A DNA stretch of 64,000 bases from DASSNU01 sp035701265 (GCA_035701265.1 DASSNU010000021.1:1-64000), one strand, 5' to 3'. Positions 1-9,818 are shown, numbered from the stretch's first letter. Numbers and translations are program-made. Notes: generated by a model not told the origin, from the sequence alone.

Positions 1-10
1 GCTACGGCGA

Positions 11-676
11 ATGTCAAAGGAACCACGTACACCTGCTGACGATCCCTTCGGCGGGCGAGGCCCGACCAGCCACGAACGGATGACTGGCCTTCCCTGGGAT
101 GCCTCGTACCACAACGACGACCCCGCCCCCTGGGACATCGGCCGCCCGCAGCCAGCGATAGTGCGCCTGGCATCCCGAGGCGGCTTCGCTGGAGCGGTAC
201 TCGATGCTGGCTGCGGGACCGGCGAGAACGCGCTTCACGTCGCCTCGCTGGGACTCTCGGTTCTGGGCGTCGACGTGGCCGAGACGGCGCTGGCAATCGC
301 CCGAGAGAAGTCCCTCGCTCGTGGAATCGCCGCGGAATTCGCTCTCGCCGACGCTTTCCATCTCGCGCGCTTGGCCCGCACCTTCGACACGGTGATGGAC
401 TGCGGCCTCTTTCACACCTTCGACGCCGACGAGCGACCACGATACGTCGCGAGCCTCTCATCGGTCACCGAGCACGGTGGAACGCTGTACGTGTTGTGCT
501 TCAGTGACGCTGCTCCCGACACCGTCCCGCACCCCATCAGTCAGGACGATCTGAGAGCAGCGTTCAATCCGAGCACTGGCTGGAAGATCGTCGCCATCGA
601 AGCGGACCGCGTTCACACGACGTTCCACGGCGACGACGGCGCACCTGCCTGGCTCGCGACGATCAAACGGATCTAG
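11..676 (+). CDS. Class I SAM-dependent methyltransferase
   Basis: A 221-residue soluble protein. The glycine-rich SAM-binding motif VLDAGCGTG lies at about residues 63-71, followed by the acidic end of strand 2 (GVDVAE) and a motif-IV-like stretch (FDTVMDCGLFH). The sequence before the fold (WDASYHNDDPAPWDIGRPQP) is typical of small-molecule or thiopurine-like methyltransferases, but the substrate cannot be read. The ATG is only ten bases into the window, so upstream context is missing. It converges on the broken monooxygenase gene. The fold call is strong and the substrate is unknown. Confidence 0.9.
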   Translation: MSKEPRTPADDPFGGRGPTSHERMTGLPWDASYHNDDPAPWDIGRPQPAIVRLASRGGFAGAVLDAGCGTGENALHVASLGLSVLGVDVAETALAIAREKSLARGIAAEFALADAFHLARLARTFDTVMDCGLFHTFDADERPRYVASLSSVTEHGGTLYVLCFSDAAPDTVPHPISQDDLRAAFNPSTGWKIVAIEADRVHTTFHGDDGAPAWLATIKRI

Positions 677-724
677 ACTGTTTCGCGCTCCATCGCGCGC
701 TCGGTCGCGCACGCAATCACTCGC

Positions 725-2187
725 TCAGCCGCCCGCAGCCCCGAACCACTTCGCCACCGCGCCGACCAGCTCCCGCTGATCCGCTCCCACCCACGCCACA
801 TGCCCGTCCGGCCGTAACAGCACCGCGGGCACGTCGAGCTCCTCGCTCGTGTCCGCGACATAGTCGACCCGATCCCTCCACCCATCCACCGACAGCCTCC
901 CCGTCTGATCGAGCAGCAGCCCGCGTCCTCGGCGCATCAGCTCATAGAGTCGCCCGTTGCTCTTCAATTTCACGTCCCGCAACCGCCGCCCCAGTAGTGG
1001 ATGCCCCGCGTCTCCCTCGCCGAAATCGTACCGTACCCCGATCGCGGTGATCTTCTCGATGAGGTACCGCCTCACCTCCTCGAACTGCATCAACTCCGCC
1101 CAGAGCCTCCGCACCGCCTGCGGTCCCGGCTCGGTCGACATCAGCACCATCTGCGCGCGGCTATTGTTCAACACGTCGGCGGCCACTGGGTATCGCTCGG
1201 TCTCGTAGCTGTCGAGCAGCCCCTCCGGTGTCCAGCCGCTGATCTCGGCGGCCAGCTTCCAGCCGAGGTTGAAGGCGTCCTGGACGCCGAGGTTGAGACC
1301 CTGCCCGCCGGCCGGCGGGTGGATGTGCGCCGCGTCGCCGGCCAGCAGCACGCGACCCACCCGGTAGCGCTCGGCCTCTCGGGTGGCGTCGCCGAAGCGG
1401 GAGAGCCAGCGCGGCGAGTGCACACCGAAGTCGGTGCCGGCGATCGCGTGCAACTGTCGCGTGAACTCCTCGAGTGTCGGCGGAACGGTGCGATCCTCTG
1501 CCACTTCCTCGGCGGGCACGAGGACGCGGTACACACCGTCGCCGAGGGGCCCGAGGCCGAAGCGCTTCTCGGTGTTGCGGACTTCGGTCATCACGGCGGT
1601 CACGGTCTCCTGAGACACGCCCACCTCCATCTCGCCCAACAGGAACTCGGTGCTGCTCGGCTCTCCGGGGAAGCTGACGCCGAGCTGCTTGCGCACGGTG
1701 CTGCGGCCGCCGTCGCAGCCGACGAGGTAGCGCGAGCGGAGTTGCGTGCCGTCGGAGAGCTCGGCGATCACCCCGTGTTCGTCCTGACTCAGCCCGACCA
1801 GCTCGCAGCCGCGCCGGATCTCGGCGCCGAGCTCCGTCGCGTGCTCGGCCAGCAGTCGATCGGTGACGGGCTGCGGGATGCCGAGGACGTAGCAGTGCGC
1901 GGTGTCGAGTTGGACGGGCGTGGGATCGTCCGTCATGGCGGCGAAGAACAGACCGGTGATCGGGTGCGTCTTGCCGTTCGCGAGGAAGCGATCGAGAATG
2001 CCGCGCTGGTCCATGATCTCGATGCTGCGCACGTGCATGCCGAGCGAGCGGACGACCTTCGTGGGCTCGGCGTCGCGCTCGACGACGACGACGCGCACGC
2101 GTGGAGGCGGAGCTCGGCGGCGAGCATCAGGCCGGTGGGGCCGGCGCCGACGATTATTACGTCTATCGGGTTCGATACATCGACCAT
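725..2187 (-). pseudogene. FAD-dependent aromatic monooxygenase, frameshifted near its N terminus
   Basis: Family of PHBH/pentachlorophenol-type flavin hydroxylases, which use NAD(P)H and O2 on aromatic substrates. The start at 2187 gives MVDVSNPIDVIIVGAGPTG, the FAD Rossmann motif. After ELRLHA the frame changes: RVRVVVVERDAEP and everything after it, including GCDGGRSTVRKQLG and the second FAD motif GDAAHIHPPAGGQG, sits in another frame. One missing base at about 2098-2104 restores a continuous protein of about 488 residues. The remainder is undamaged, so this is either a recent mutation or a consensus error. As written, the long frame lacks the nucleotide-binding start. Confidence 0.85.
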
Positions 2188-2318
2188 GAATCACCCATTC
2201 CAGGAAATTGAATGCGCGATTCTACGGGAGACCATGGACCTTGCCGCAAGTCCCCGAGTGGGCTATATGTTGAACATGGCGAGGAGAGTGTGATCTCTTC
2301 GCCTTTGTCAGTCACGGT

Positions 2319-2354
2319 CATCCATGCGCAAGCTGGGATGGCCATTTTTGTTTT
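2319..2354 (+). terminator. Hairpin with GNRA-type loop followed by a T-rich tract
   Basis: CATCCATGC (2319-2327) and GCTGGGATG (2332-2340) form a stem with two mismatches around a GCAA loop, followed by ATTTTTGTTTT. It looks like an intrinsic terminator on the plus strand, but it lies between divergently arranged genes with nothing obvious to terminate. It may be a dispersed structured repeat. The rest of the 2188-2542 gap holds no gene that I can support. Confidence 0.3.
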
Positions 2355-2542
2355 CGCGAGGATACGTTATTTCACGCTGGCCGGTTCGCACGCATCGGAA
2401 CGGCAGCGACCGCTGAGTGTCCGCGGCGCCCAGCGCGGGCATTCTAGCCGTTCAGTGCCGGCTCGCAGCTCGGTTGGAGCGTGCTGATGAAGAGCACCGC
2501 CCTGGCGCAGTGATCCGTTCGATAAAAAGGATGCAACCGCTC

Positions 2543-3325
2543 ATGCGTGTCGCCGCGCTCTACGACATCCACGGAAACCTCCCGGCGCTCGAGGCGGTCC
2601 TTGACGACGTGCGCAGTGCTGGCGTCGACGAGATCGTGGTCGGCGGCGATGTCGTCCCAGGCCCCATGCCCGCGGAATCGCTCCAACGCTTACTGGATCT
2701 CGGAGTGCCCACGCACTTCATCTACGGCAATGGCGAGCGGGCCGTCCTGGCGCAACTGGCCGGCGCGCGGACCGGATCCGTGACCTACTGGGGCACCGCG
2801 TCTGGTGCTCGCCCGCCAGAGAGGATCGTCGACGTCCTTGGGTGGAGCGCGGAGCAGCTCCCACCGTATCTCGAGCCAGTGCTTGCTCGCTGGCCCATGA
2901 CGGTGCAACTCGAGATCGACGGCCTCGGCACGGTTCTCTTCTGTCACAGCACGCCACGCAACGAGACGGAGATCTTTACGCGAACGACTCCCGAGGAGCT
3001 GCTTCGTCCGCTGATCGAACCCCTTCACGTGGATGTGCTCGTCTGTGGCCACACGCACATGCAGTTCGACCGGCGAGTCGGCAGCACGCGCGTGGTGAAT
3101 GCCGGGAGTGTGGGCGCACCGTTCGGAGATCCTGGCGCGTATTGGCTCCTCCTGGGGCCTCATGTTGAGCTCGTCAGGACGACCTACGATGTTGCCAAGG
3201 CTGCTGAACGCATTCGGGGCACGTCGTATCCCGACGCTGCGGAATTTGTACAGCGCAGCATGCTCACTCCGCCGACGGAGCAGGTAATGCTGGAAGTCTT
3301 CTCGCGTGTCGCGCTCACGCCATAG
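2543..3325 (+). CDS. Metallophosphoesterase family protein (YfcE/MJ0936-like)
   Basis: A 260-residue cytoplasmic calcineurin-like phosphoesterase. All metal-binding motifs are visible in order: D-x-H in ALYDIHGN, GD in GGDVVPGP, a GN motif as YGNGE, a later His in FCHSTPRNE and GHTH in VCGHTHMQFDR. The ATG at 2543 directly precedes the conserved first strand; an in-frame ATG at 2531 abuts an AAAAGG stretch and is the alternative. Likely a phosphodiesterase or protein phosphatase of unknown substrate. No operon partner is evident. Confidence 0.9.
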   Translation: MRVAALYDIHGNLPALEAVLDDVRSAGVDEIVVGGDVVPGPMPAESLQRLLDLGVPTHFIYGNGERAVLAQLAGARTGSVTYWGTASGARPPERIVDVLGWSAEQLPPYLEPVLARWPMTVQLEIDGLGTVLFCHSTPRNETEIFTRTTPEELLRPLIEPLHVDVLVCGHTHMQFDRRVGSTRVVNAGSVGAPFGDPGAYWLLLGPHVELVRTTYDVAKAAERIRGTSYPDAAEFVQRSMLTPPTEQVMLEVFSRVALTP

Positions 3326-3533
3326 ATCATGTACCGACTGACTGTGTCGCGAACTCCGCTCCGCGCGCGGTCGGCTTCACGACGCGTTGCACTCGCCACG
3401 CGCGCGCTGGGCCGCCGTGGCGACGGCTGGCGAGCTTGCCCTCACGCCACCATCTTGGCGCTCCGGTAGATCGGGGTTGCGGCTGCACATCGCATTATTA
3501 ATAGCCGGCGACCCACCACCTCGGAGAAGCACA

Positions 3534-4274
3534 GTGCCGATCATCGCTATTCGCGGCGCGCGCACCAAGAAAGCGCCGACTCAGTGCCAACGACCCTCCG
3601 GATGGATGGGGAAGATCGTCCTCCGGTCGATGAACAGACGCCATTCCAAGCTTACGGATTGGGGACTGGGCCACCTCGCCATCCGACCCGGCGATACCGT
3701 ACTGGATGTGGGGTGTGGTGGCGGGCGAACAATCGCCAAGCTCGCCAACATCGCCAGCCGCGGCAGCGTACACGGCGTTGACTACGCACCGGCCAGCATC
3801 GCGGCTGCGCGGAAGTTGAATCGGGCACTCATCGAGGGTGGCAGGGTGCGCCTTCACCAGGCGTCGGCGTCGGAACTGCCGTTAGCCGACAACACGTTCG
3901 ATGTCGTAACGGCGATCGAAACGCACTTCTGGTGGCAGGACCTGGGCGGCGGAATGCGAGAGGCATTGCGCGTGCTCGAACCCGGCGGTCGCATGGCCGT
4001 GATCGCGGAATTCTAAAACGGTGGGAAGCACGCAAAGTACGCAGACCGGTTGGCGCAGTGGACGACAATGGCCATCCTTGACGTCGATCAGCACAGGCGG
4101 ATGTTCACGGAGGCTGGTTTTGTGGACGTCACCATCGACGAAGATGCGGCGCGAGGTTGGATCTGCGTGACCGGTACGAAGCCGCCGCGCGTTCCGCATG
4201 GGCTTCACCGCCCGGCGGACGCCGGGGATGTGTCCGTGCAGCGGTCGGTGGACTCGCCGCCGAGCGACAGTTGA
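3534..4274 (+). pseudogene. Class I SAM-dependent methyltransferase interrupted by an in-frame stop
   Basis: The GTG at 3534 has GGAG seven bases upstream. The product contains GWMGKIVLRSMNRRHSKLTDWGL, the SAM motif VLDVGCGGG and a late motif EPGGRMAVIAEF. A TAA at 4014-4016 then interrupts it. The same frame continues as NGGKHAKYADRLAQW, then MAILDVDQHRRMFTEAGF and DEDAARGWICVTG, which is the normal C-terminal half-domain of this family; a Tyr codon would fit at the stop. The truncated product would be about 160 residues and lack the last strands. Confidence 0.82.
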
Positions 4275-4368
4275 CGCACGAGGGCGATCTCTGGCGTGCT
4301 CGCGTCGCTCGCCCGCACGTGATGCGCCCACCGCTAAGATCGGGCGTGAAGCACACTCAGGAGTGAGA

Positions 4369-4974
4369 ATGCACTCTGGGGACATCACCTTTGAGGGACC
4401 GGCGATCGACGATCCGAGCATCCTCGACCGGTTGAGTGCGGCGCACCGTGCGTTCCTCGCGCAGCGCAACGGCGTCATCGCGTTCGGGGGCGGGCTGCAC
4501 ATCCGTGGGGCCTGCCGTCAGCCTGCGTGGCACGCGCTCCGCACTGCCTGGGAGGGCCCGCTCGCGCTGCATACACTCTATCGCGCCGTGCAGCCGGGCG
4601 ATGTCCCCTTCGCGGAGGATGCCCTGGGCGATCAGTTCCTGGAGCGCGACGAGATGGTCTATCGCCTTCACGCGGAGACCGGCGAGGTGGTGGCGCTTGG
4701 CTGTGATCTGAATGCTTTCCTCGAATCGAGCTGTGCCGATCCCATCGGGTTCTTGCAGCTCGCGCCGCTGCAGCAGTTCTGGAGCGAAGGCGGCCATCTG
4801 GAGCCCGGGCAGCTCGTGAATGTGTATCCGCCTTTCTGTACTACCGAGTCGCGCAAGGGTGTCTCGCTGCGAGCCATTCCGAGTGGGGAGCGGATAAGCT
4901 GGCTGGCCGCGTTTGCGGCACAGATCCGAGATCTGCCAGACGGCTCGAGCGTGCAGATCACGCTCACACCGTGA
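4369..4974 (+). CDS. SUKH-like (SMI1/KNR4-type) hypothetical protein
   Basis: A 201-residue soluble protein. The ATG at 4369 has an AGGAG Shine-Dalgarno five bases upstream, which rejects longer in-frame starts. The central block GDVPFAEDALGDQFLERDEMVYRL followed by ETGEVVALGCDLNAFLES resembles the SUKH superfamily, used as immunity proteins and scaffold modules. No toxin gene is next to it. It is followed after 40 bases by a small gene with its own strong ribosome site, so the two may be co-transcribed. The family call rests on motif resemblance only. Confidence 0.6.
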   Translation: MHSGDITFEGPAIDDPSILDRLSAAHRAFLAQRNGVIAFGGGLHIRGACRQPAWHALRTAWEGPLALHTLYRAVQPGDVPFAEDALGDQFLERDEMVYRLHAETGEVVALGCDLNAFLESSCADPIGFLQLAPLQQFWSEGGHLEPGQLVNVYPPFCTTESRKGVSLRAIPSGERISWLAAFAAQIRDLPDGSSVQITLTP

Positions 4975-4978
4975 AGAT

Positions 4979-4997
4979 GCCGAACGCAGCGTTCGGC
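4979..4997. other. Short perfect hairpin in a probable dicistronic spacer
   Basis: GCCGAAC and GTTCGGC (7 bp) flank a five-base loop. It starts five bases after the stop of the SUKH-like gene and ends five bases before the AGAGGAG ribosome site of the next gene. It could be an mRNA processing or attenuation structure; there is no T-tract. Confidence 0.35.
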
Positions 4998-5014
4998 GGC
5001 ACAAGAGGAGATCT

Positions 5015-5303
5015 GTGAGCCACAACCGCGTGAGGGCCGAGTTCAATGGGCTCTTTGGCGACCTGCTCTGTCTCTCGCATTCCGACACATGCAAGGCCGA
5101 GGATGGCAGCACCGTCCGCCTTGAGGCTGGCATGGAACTGACGGCGTTCGCTGAGGACGCCGATGAGCACGGCCAGCGCGACGACTTGCTGGCAAGCGGT
5201 ACGGTCGAGCTCTTCGCCGAGCTGGCTCGCCTGCAAAGGTTCACGCTGGGTGCTTCGGATTGACCGGCAGGGCGTCCGCCACGAGTCGGACGGCGCCTCC
5301 TAG
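5015..5303 (+). pseudogene. Small conserved hypothetical protein, frameshifted before its C terminus
   Basis: The GTG at 5015 follows AGAGGAG at four bases. The unbroken frame encodes 82 residues (SHNRVRAEFNGLFGDLLCLSHSDTC...) and stops at 5263. The overlapping frame continues as WLACKGSRWVLRIDRQGVRHESDG to a stop at 5303, which reads as the natural C terminus. Removing one C at about 5222 joins the two halves. Function unknown. Position behind the SUKH-like gene suggests a small two-gene unit. Confidence 0.65.
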
Positions 5304-5397
5304 CCGCTACGCGAGATCGCCGCGACGCATCCGGTCGTCCTGTCATCGCAGTGCAGCGTGGTCGTGCGGAAGAAGAAATCCGGGGAAGGACGGTGAC

Positions 5398-5430
5398 GGC
5401 CCCGGCTTTCGCACACGTTCAGCCGGGGCC
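5398..5430. terminator. Bidirectional hairpin between convergent genes
   Basis: GGCCCCGGCT (5398-5407) pairs perfectly with AGCCGGGGCC (5421-5430) across a 13-base loop. It lies between the end of the small plus-strand gene and the end of the exported phosphoesterase on the minus strand. There is no T-run, as expected in GC-rich DNA. Confidence 0.6.
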
Positions 5431-5487
5431 GCGTGTCGGGTGATGCAGACGGCACGTTGAAGGCGGCCGCAGGATCGGACCGATCGC

Positions 5488-6663
5488 CTACCCCTCCGGC
5501 ATCGTGAGCGGCACGAACGTCCCCGCGTCGATCACCCCGTTGCTCACGTTGTAGAGCGTGAACCCGGACTGCATGATGACCGGACCGTAGTCGTTGGGCC
5601 CGACGATGGCCGCGGTCTGTTCGAACCGCAGCGGACCGTGGTCGGTCTGATACACGATTTTCTCGGCGACGTGCATGTGCCCGCCCAGGAGGAGTGGCTG
5701 CGGGCGTCCCTTGAACGCGCCAAGCACTGCAAGCGTGTTCGCGACGGAATGGCGGAAGGACGTTCCCCCCTTGGGGTGCGCGACGCTGCTGACGAGGGCC
5801 ATCTCGAGGTAGCCGGCCATCGTCTCCACTCCCGTGGCTAGAGGAATGTGACAGTACACCACGATCGGCGTCGACGCGGGCACCGCGGCAACATCGCGCG
5901 TGAGCCACGCGAGCTGCACGCTGTCGACGCCGCCGTAGTACGCCGAATCGTCCGGCTGCACGGTGTCGAGCCCGATGAAGTGCACGCCTCCGAAGTTGAA
6001 GGAGTAGTACTCCGGGCCCCGGTAGAGCCGGTACATGCCGCGGTTGTACAGCGGATGCGTGCTGGGCACGTGGGAGCGACTTGGGATGATACCGAAGTGA
6101 TCGTGGTTGCCGGGTATCGTCCAGAACGGCGCGTGCAGTGTCATCTCCGCGCGGAAGAGCTCGAAGAAGCTTCGGGCTTGAGGCTCCTGCTGGCTCATGG
6201 CGTCGTAGACGAGATCGCCGGTGATCAGCGTCATCGCCGGGTCGAGCGAGTCGGCGAGCTCCCGGAACCGGCGAACGCGCTGAACGTTGCTCGGCCTGAT
6301 GTGCGGGTCCGATGCGTGGATGAACCTGAACGATCTCGGCTGTTGCTCCGAGCGAAGGGCGAAGCTGATCGAGTCGCTGCCACCCACGGTCTGCCACCAC
6401 GAACCGACCGTCTGCCAGTCGGTCGGCACCGATACGAAGACGATGGTCTTCTCGCCGGCAGGAAGCTGATAGCGGCCGGCCGCATCCGTGGTGACGACCT
6501 CCGACTGATTGGAGACAACGACGCCGGGGAGGGGGCGTTCCGTCGCATCGAAGACGCCGTTGCCGTTGGCGTCGTTGAAGACGACGCCGTGCACGGAGCG
6601 TTGGGCCTGGAGCGGGGATGCGAGAAGCGCGAGGATCGCGGTGCAGGCGAGCACGGGTTTCAT
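5488..6663 (-). CDS. Exported calcineurin-like metallophosphoesterase with N-terminal SdrD/Cna B-type module
   Basis: A 391-residue protein. The ATG at 6663 gives a clear signal peptide (MKPVLACTAILALLASPLQAQ). Next comes a short beta-sandwich module with a calcium-loop-like DANGNGVFDATERPL and a TTDAAGRYQLP segment, as in carboxypeptidase-regulatory or SdrD B domains. The phosphoesterase domain then shows D-x-H (HASDPHIRPS), GD (ITGDLVYD), GNHDH, a His in VYCHIPL and GGHMHVAEK. It probably hydrolyses phosphoesters in the periplasm or outside the cell. It is divergent from the kinase gene across a 421-bp spacer. Confidence 0.88.
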   Translation of the reverse strand: MKPVLACTAILALLASPLQAQRSVHGVVFNDANGNGVFDATERPLPGVVVSNQSEVVTTDAAGRYQLPAGEKTIVFVSVPTDWQTVGSWWQTVGGSDSISFALRSEQQPRSFRFIHASDPHIRPSNVQRVRRFRELADSLDPAMTLITGDLVYDAMSQQEPQARSFFELFRAEMTLHAPFWTIPGNHDHFGIIPSRSHVPSTHPLYNRGMYRLYRGPEYYSFNFGGVHFIGLDTVQPDDSAYYGGVDSVQLAWLTRDVAAVPASTPIVVYCHIPLATGVETMAGYLEMALVSSVAHPKGGTSFRHSVANTLAVLGAFKGRPQPLLLGGHMHVAEKIVYQTDHGPLRFEQTAAIVGPNDYGPVIMQSGFTLYNVSNGVIDAGTFVPLTMPEG

Positions 6664-6990
6664 GAGCGGCTCTTGCTCCAATGGAGAAGGGAAGGTGCGG
6701 ATGACCTGAGCTGAAGCGGGACGGGACCTGCACTCCTCGACGCAGCACGCACGTGAGATCGCGCGTGGCTGGGTCCTGAAGCGCGTGGCGGTCGCGACGA
6801 GTGCTGCTGAGCGGCAGCGCAAGCGCCCACGACCACAACCTACCAGTGGGCACGCGCGTCGAGGTCATGGAATAAGACACCGTGACGCAAGAACCCGTTG
6901 GCTGGGCGTACGGCGCACCGGGCACGATCGTTTCAACTGCTGATGCACCTGTCGCGTCTCTCCCGCGCCGCCGCAGCCCGCCGCCTCCCT

Positions 6991-7019
6991 GTACAACCGC
7001 GAGTTGCCGTCCCTATAAT
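6991..7019 (+). promoter_or_regulatory. Candidate promoter of the kinase pair
   Basis: TATAAT at 7014-7019 stands out in GC-rich DNA, with a weak -35-like GTACAA at 6991-6996 (17-base spacer). Transcription would start near 7026, about 60 bases before the kinase start. Nothing else is supported in the 6664-7084 spacer. Confidence 0.4.
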
Positions 7020-7084
7020 AACCCGGCGGTCCGACCTGTCGTCGACGTGCGCCGCTTCTGGCGGCGCGCAACCCACCCCACGCT

Positions 7085-9808
7085 ATGACCACGCCGACGT
7101 CCGGCGCTGCCTCCGACCGACCTTCCCTCACGCGCGACGGCGCTCGCCTTGGGGCGGCACTCGCCGACCGCTATCGCATCGAGCGCGAGCTCGGCCAGGG
7201 CGGGATGGCCACGGTCTACCTGGCCGAAGATCTGAAGCACCACCGCAAGGTGGCCATCAAGGTCCTGAAGCCCGAGCTCGCCGCCGTGATCGGCGCCGAG
7301 CGCTTCGTGCGCGAGATCCGCACGATCGCCGCACTTCAACATCCCCACATCCTCGGCCTCATCGATTCGGGCGAGGCGGACGGCACCGCCTGGTACGTGA
7401 TGCCCTTCGTGGAGGGCGAGTCGCTCCGCGACCGGCTCATGCGCGAGAAGCAACTCCCCGTGGCCGACGCGGTGCGCGTCGCCACCGAGGTGGCTGCGGC
7501 GCTCGACTACGCGCACCGGCATGGCGTGATCCACCGCGACATCAAGCCGGAGAACATCCTGCTGCACGATGGCGCAGCACTGGTGGCGGACTTCGGGATC
7601 GCGCTGGCGGTGAGCAACACGGCGGGGCACCGGATGACCGAGACGGGGATGTCGCTCGGCACGCCGCACTACATGAGCCCCGAGCAGGCGATGGGGGAGC
7701 GGGAGATCACCGGGCGCAGCGACATCTACGCGCTCGGCGCCATGACGTACGAGATGCTGGTGGGAGAGCCGCCCTTCACCGGCGCCACGGCGCAGGCCAT
7801 CGTCGCCCGACTGCTCACTACCGAGCCGGCGCCCATCAGCGAGACGCGCAAGCGGGTGCCGGAGCACGTCGAGGACGCCGTGCTCACCGCGCTGCAGAAG
7901 CTCCCGGCCGACCGATTCGCCACCGCTACGGAATTCGCCGACGCGCTGGCGGGACGCGTCCCAACAACGTCTCCCGCGCGTCGCGAGGGCAGCGCGGCGC
8001 ACTATCGCCTGCGCACATGGATCGCTTGGGGCAGCGTCGCCGTGGCCGCCGCGGCGCTCGCGTTGATCGCGTGGAAGCAGTGGAGCACGCCGGTCCCACC
8101 CGAGTCGCGCTTCGCCATCGCGCTCCCCCCCGGTCAGGAGATCAGTCTGGCCATGCAGGGAACGCACATGGCGGTGTCGCAGGACGGCTCGCTCCTGGTG
8201 TATACCGGCGGCGACTCGGTGCACGGCATGCTCTGGGTCAAACGACGGAATGCGGTCGTCGCCACCTCCATTCCCGGGACCGAAGGCGCGTACAACCCGT
8301 TCGTCTCGCCGGATGATCGCACCGTCGGATTCTTTACCGACCTGAATGGACGCTCGATGAAGGTCGTGTCGCTGAGCGGCGGGCCGCCGCGCACCGTGGT
8401 GAGCGTTCCACTGGGGAACAGCGGTGCAGTGTGGGGGGACGACGGGTACATCTACTACGATGCCGATCTGAGCGGGCTCATGCGGGTCCGGCCGGATGGC
8501 AGCGATCGCCAGACGGTGATGCCGCTCGATGCCGCGCATCACGAGGCGGGCATCGCGTGGCCGCACGTGCTCCCCGGTGCGCACACGGTGATCATGCGTC
8601 TTCGGCACATCGACGATGTGCCGGCCGACTACTCGATCGTGGCCGTGCACATTGGCAGCGGACAGCGCGCCACATTGGCGCGCGGTGTCAGCGCCAGCTA
8701 TGCGGACGGGCGCCTGCTGTTCGTGAGCGCCGATGGCACCCTGGCCAGCGCGCCGTTCAGCGAGAAGAAGCTCGCGGTCACCGGGCCATCCACTGCTGTA
8801 CTCAATGACGTTCGGATTGCCGGCAACTACTCGGGAGTCGATCTGGCGGTGAGCCGGGACGGCGTGCTGCACTACCTGGCCGGTTCACCGGGCGCCGGTG
8901 CGCAGCTCACGTGGGAAGACCGCAACGGAACCACGAGCCCGGTCGATCCAAACTGGTCGGAAGAAGGTGAGATCTGGGGGCTGGCGCTGTCGCCTGACGG
9001 CACCAGAGCGGCCGTCGAGATCTCCCGTGTCGGGAGTACCGGCACCGACATCTGGATCAAGCAGCTTCCCAACGGGCCGTTGTCCCGATTGACGCTCAAC
9101 CGCGCGCCCGATTCACGGCCGATATTTTCGAGCGACGGCCGATCGGTGTTCTTTCTCTCGGAGCGTGTCAGTCCCGTGGCCGTCTTCGAGCGGTCGGCCG
9201 ACGGCGCCGGGAGCGACCAGCTGCTCGTGAAGGCGCGACGCAACATCTCGGAGGTCGTGCAGTCGCGCGACGGCAAATGGTTGATCGTGCGGACGTCGGC
9301 GGCGGACTCCGGATCGGCCGACATCCTGGCGATGCGTATCGGCGTCGACACCGTGCTGCATCCCATGGTCGCCACGCCGGATGCCGAGACCAATCCGGCG
9401 CTCTCCCCCGACGGCCACTGGCTGGCGTACGTATCGACCGCCTCGGGGCGCCGCGAGGTGTACGTGCGTCCATTCCCAAACGTGAACGATGGTGTCTGGC
9501 AGATCTCCACCAGCGGCGGGTTCGAGCCGCAATGGGCTCATTCGGGGCGCGAGCTCTTCTTTCGCCGCAACACCGGTGTCGACAACCTGATGGCGGTCGA
9601 CGTGACGACGACTCCGGTGTTTCACGCTGGAGCGCCGCATTCCATCGTGTCCACCGACGCGGCGGTCGGGCTCGACTACACGCGTTATGCAGTGAGTGCC
9701 GATGACCATCGCTTTCTGATGGTGGGGAGAGCTCATCCCGGTGCTCAGCCACAACTGGTGCGGATCGAGCACTTCGTCGAACATCTCGCCGAGCAGTCGT
9801 CGCCATGA
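7085..9808 (+). CDS. Membrane Ser/Thr protein kinase with C-terminal TolB/WD40-like sensor
   Basis: A 907-residue Hanks-type kinase. The P-loop GQGGMATVYLAED precedes Lys59 (VAIKVLKPE), with the catalytic loop HRDIKPEN (Asp152), DFG (Asp169) and GTPHYMSPEQ. One transmembrane helix at about 312-331 (WIAWGSVAVAAAALALIAW) separates the cytoplasmic kinase from a large outer region of repeated S-x-DG-x blades (LSPDGTRAAVEI, FSSDGRSVFFLS, LSPDGHWLAYVS) typical of a TolB-like propeller. It probably senses an envelope ligand and phosphorylates cytoplasmic targets. Its stop is ten bases before the next kinase start, so the two are co-transcribed. Confidence 0.93.
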   Translation: MTTPTSGAASDRPSLTRDGARLGAALADRYRIERELGQGGMATVYLAEDLKHHRKVAIKVLKPELAAVIGAERFVREIRTIAALQHPHILGLIDSGEADGTAWYVMPFVEGESLRDRLMREKQLPVADAVRVATEVAAALDYAHRHGVIHRDIKPENILLHDGAALVADFGIALAVSNTAGHRMTETGMSLGTPHYMSPEQAMGEREITGRSDIYALGAMTYEMLVGEPPFTGATAQAIVARLLTTEPAPISETRKRVPEHVEDAVLTALQKLPADRFATATEFADALAGRVPTTSPARREGSAAHYRLRTWIAWGSVAVAAAALALIAWKQWSTPVPPESRFAIALPPGQEISLAMQGTHMAVSQDGSLLVYTGGDSVHGMLWVKRRNAVVATSIPGTEGAYNPFVSPDDRTVGFFTDLNGRSMKVVSLSGGPPRTVVSVPLGNSGAVWGDDGYIYYDADLSGLMRVRPDGSDRQTVMPLDAAHHEAGIAWPHVLPGAHTVIMRLRHIDDVPADYSIVAVHIGSGQRATLARGVSASYADGRLLFVSADGTLASAPFSEKKLAVTGPSTAVLNDVRIAGNYSGVDLAVSRDGVLHYLAGSPGAGAQLTWEDRNGTTSPVDPNWSEEGEIWGLALSPDGTRAAVEISRVGSTGTDIWIKQLPNGPLSRLTLNRAPDSRPIFSSDGRSVFFLSERVSPVAVFERSADGAGSDQLLVKARRNISEVVQSRDGKWLIVRTSAADSGSADILAMRIGVDTVLHPMVATPDAETNPALSPDGHWLAYVSTASGRREVYVRPFPNVNDGVWQISTSGGFEPQWAHSGRELFFRRNTGVDNLMAVDVTTTPVFHAGAPHSIVSTDAAVGLDYTRYAVSADDHRFLMVGRAHPGAQPQLVRIEHFVEHLAEQSSP

Positions 9809-9818
9809 GGCGGCGCCC

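Noticed and set aside
2278..2303. Hairpin GGCGAGGAGAG/CTCTTCGCC as a terminator
   Set aside because: The stem has a bulge and no functional position; too weak to list.
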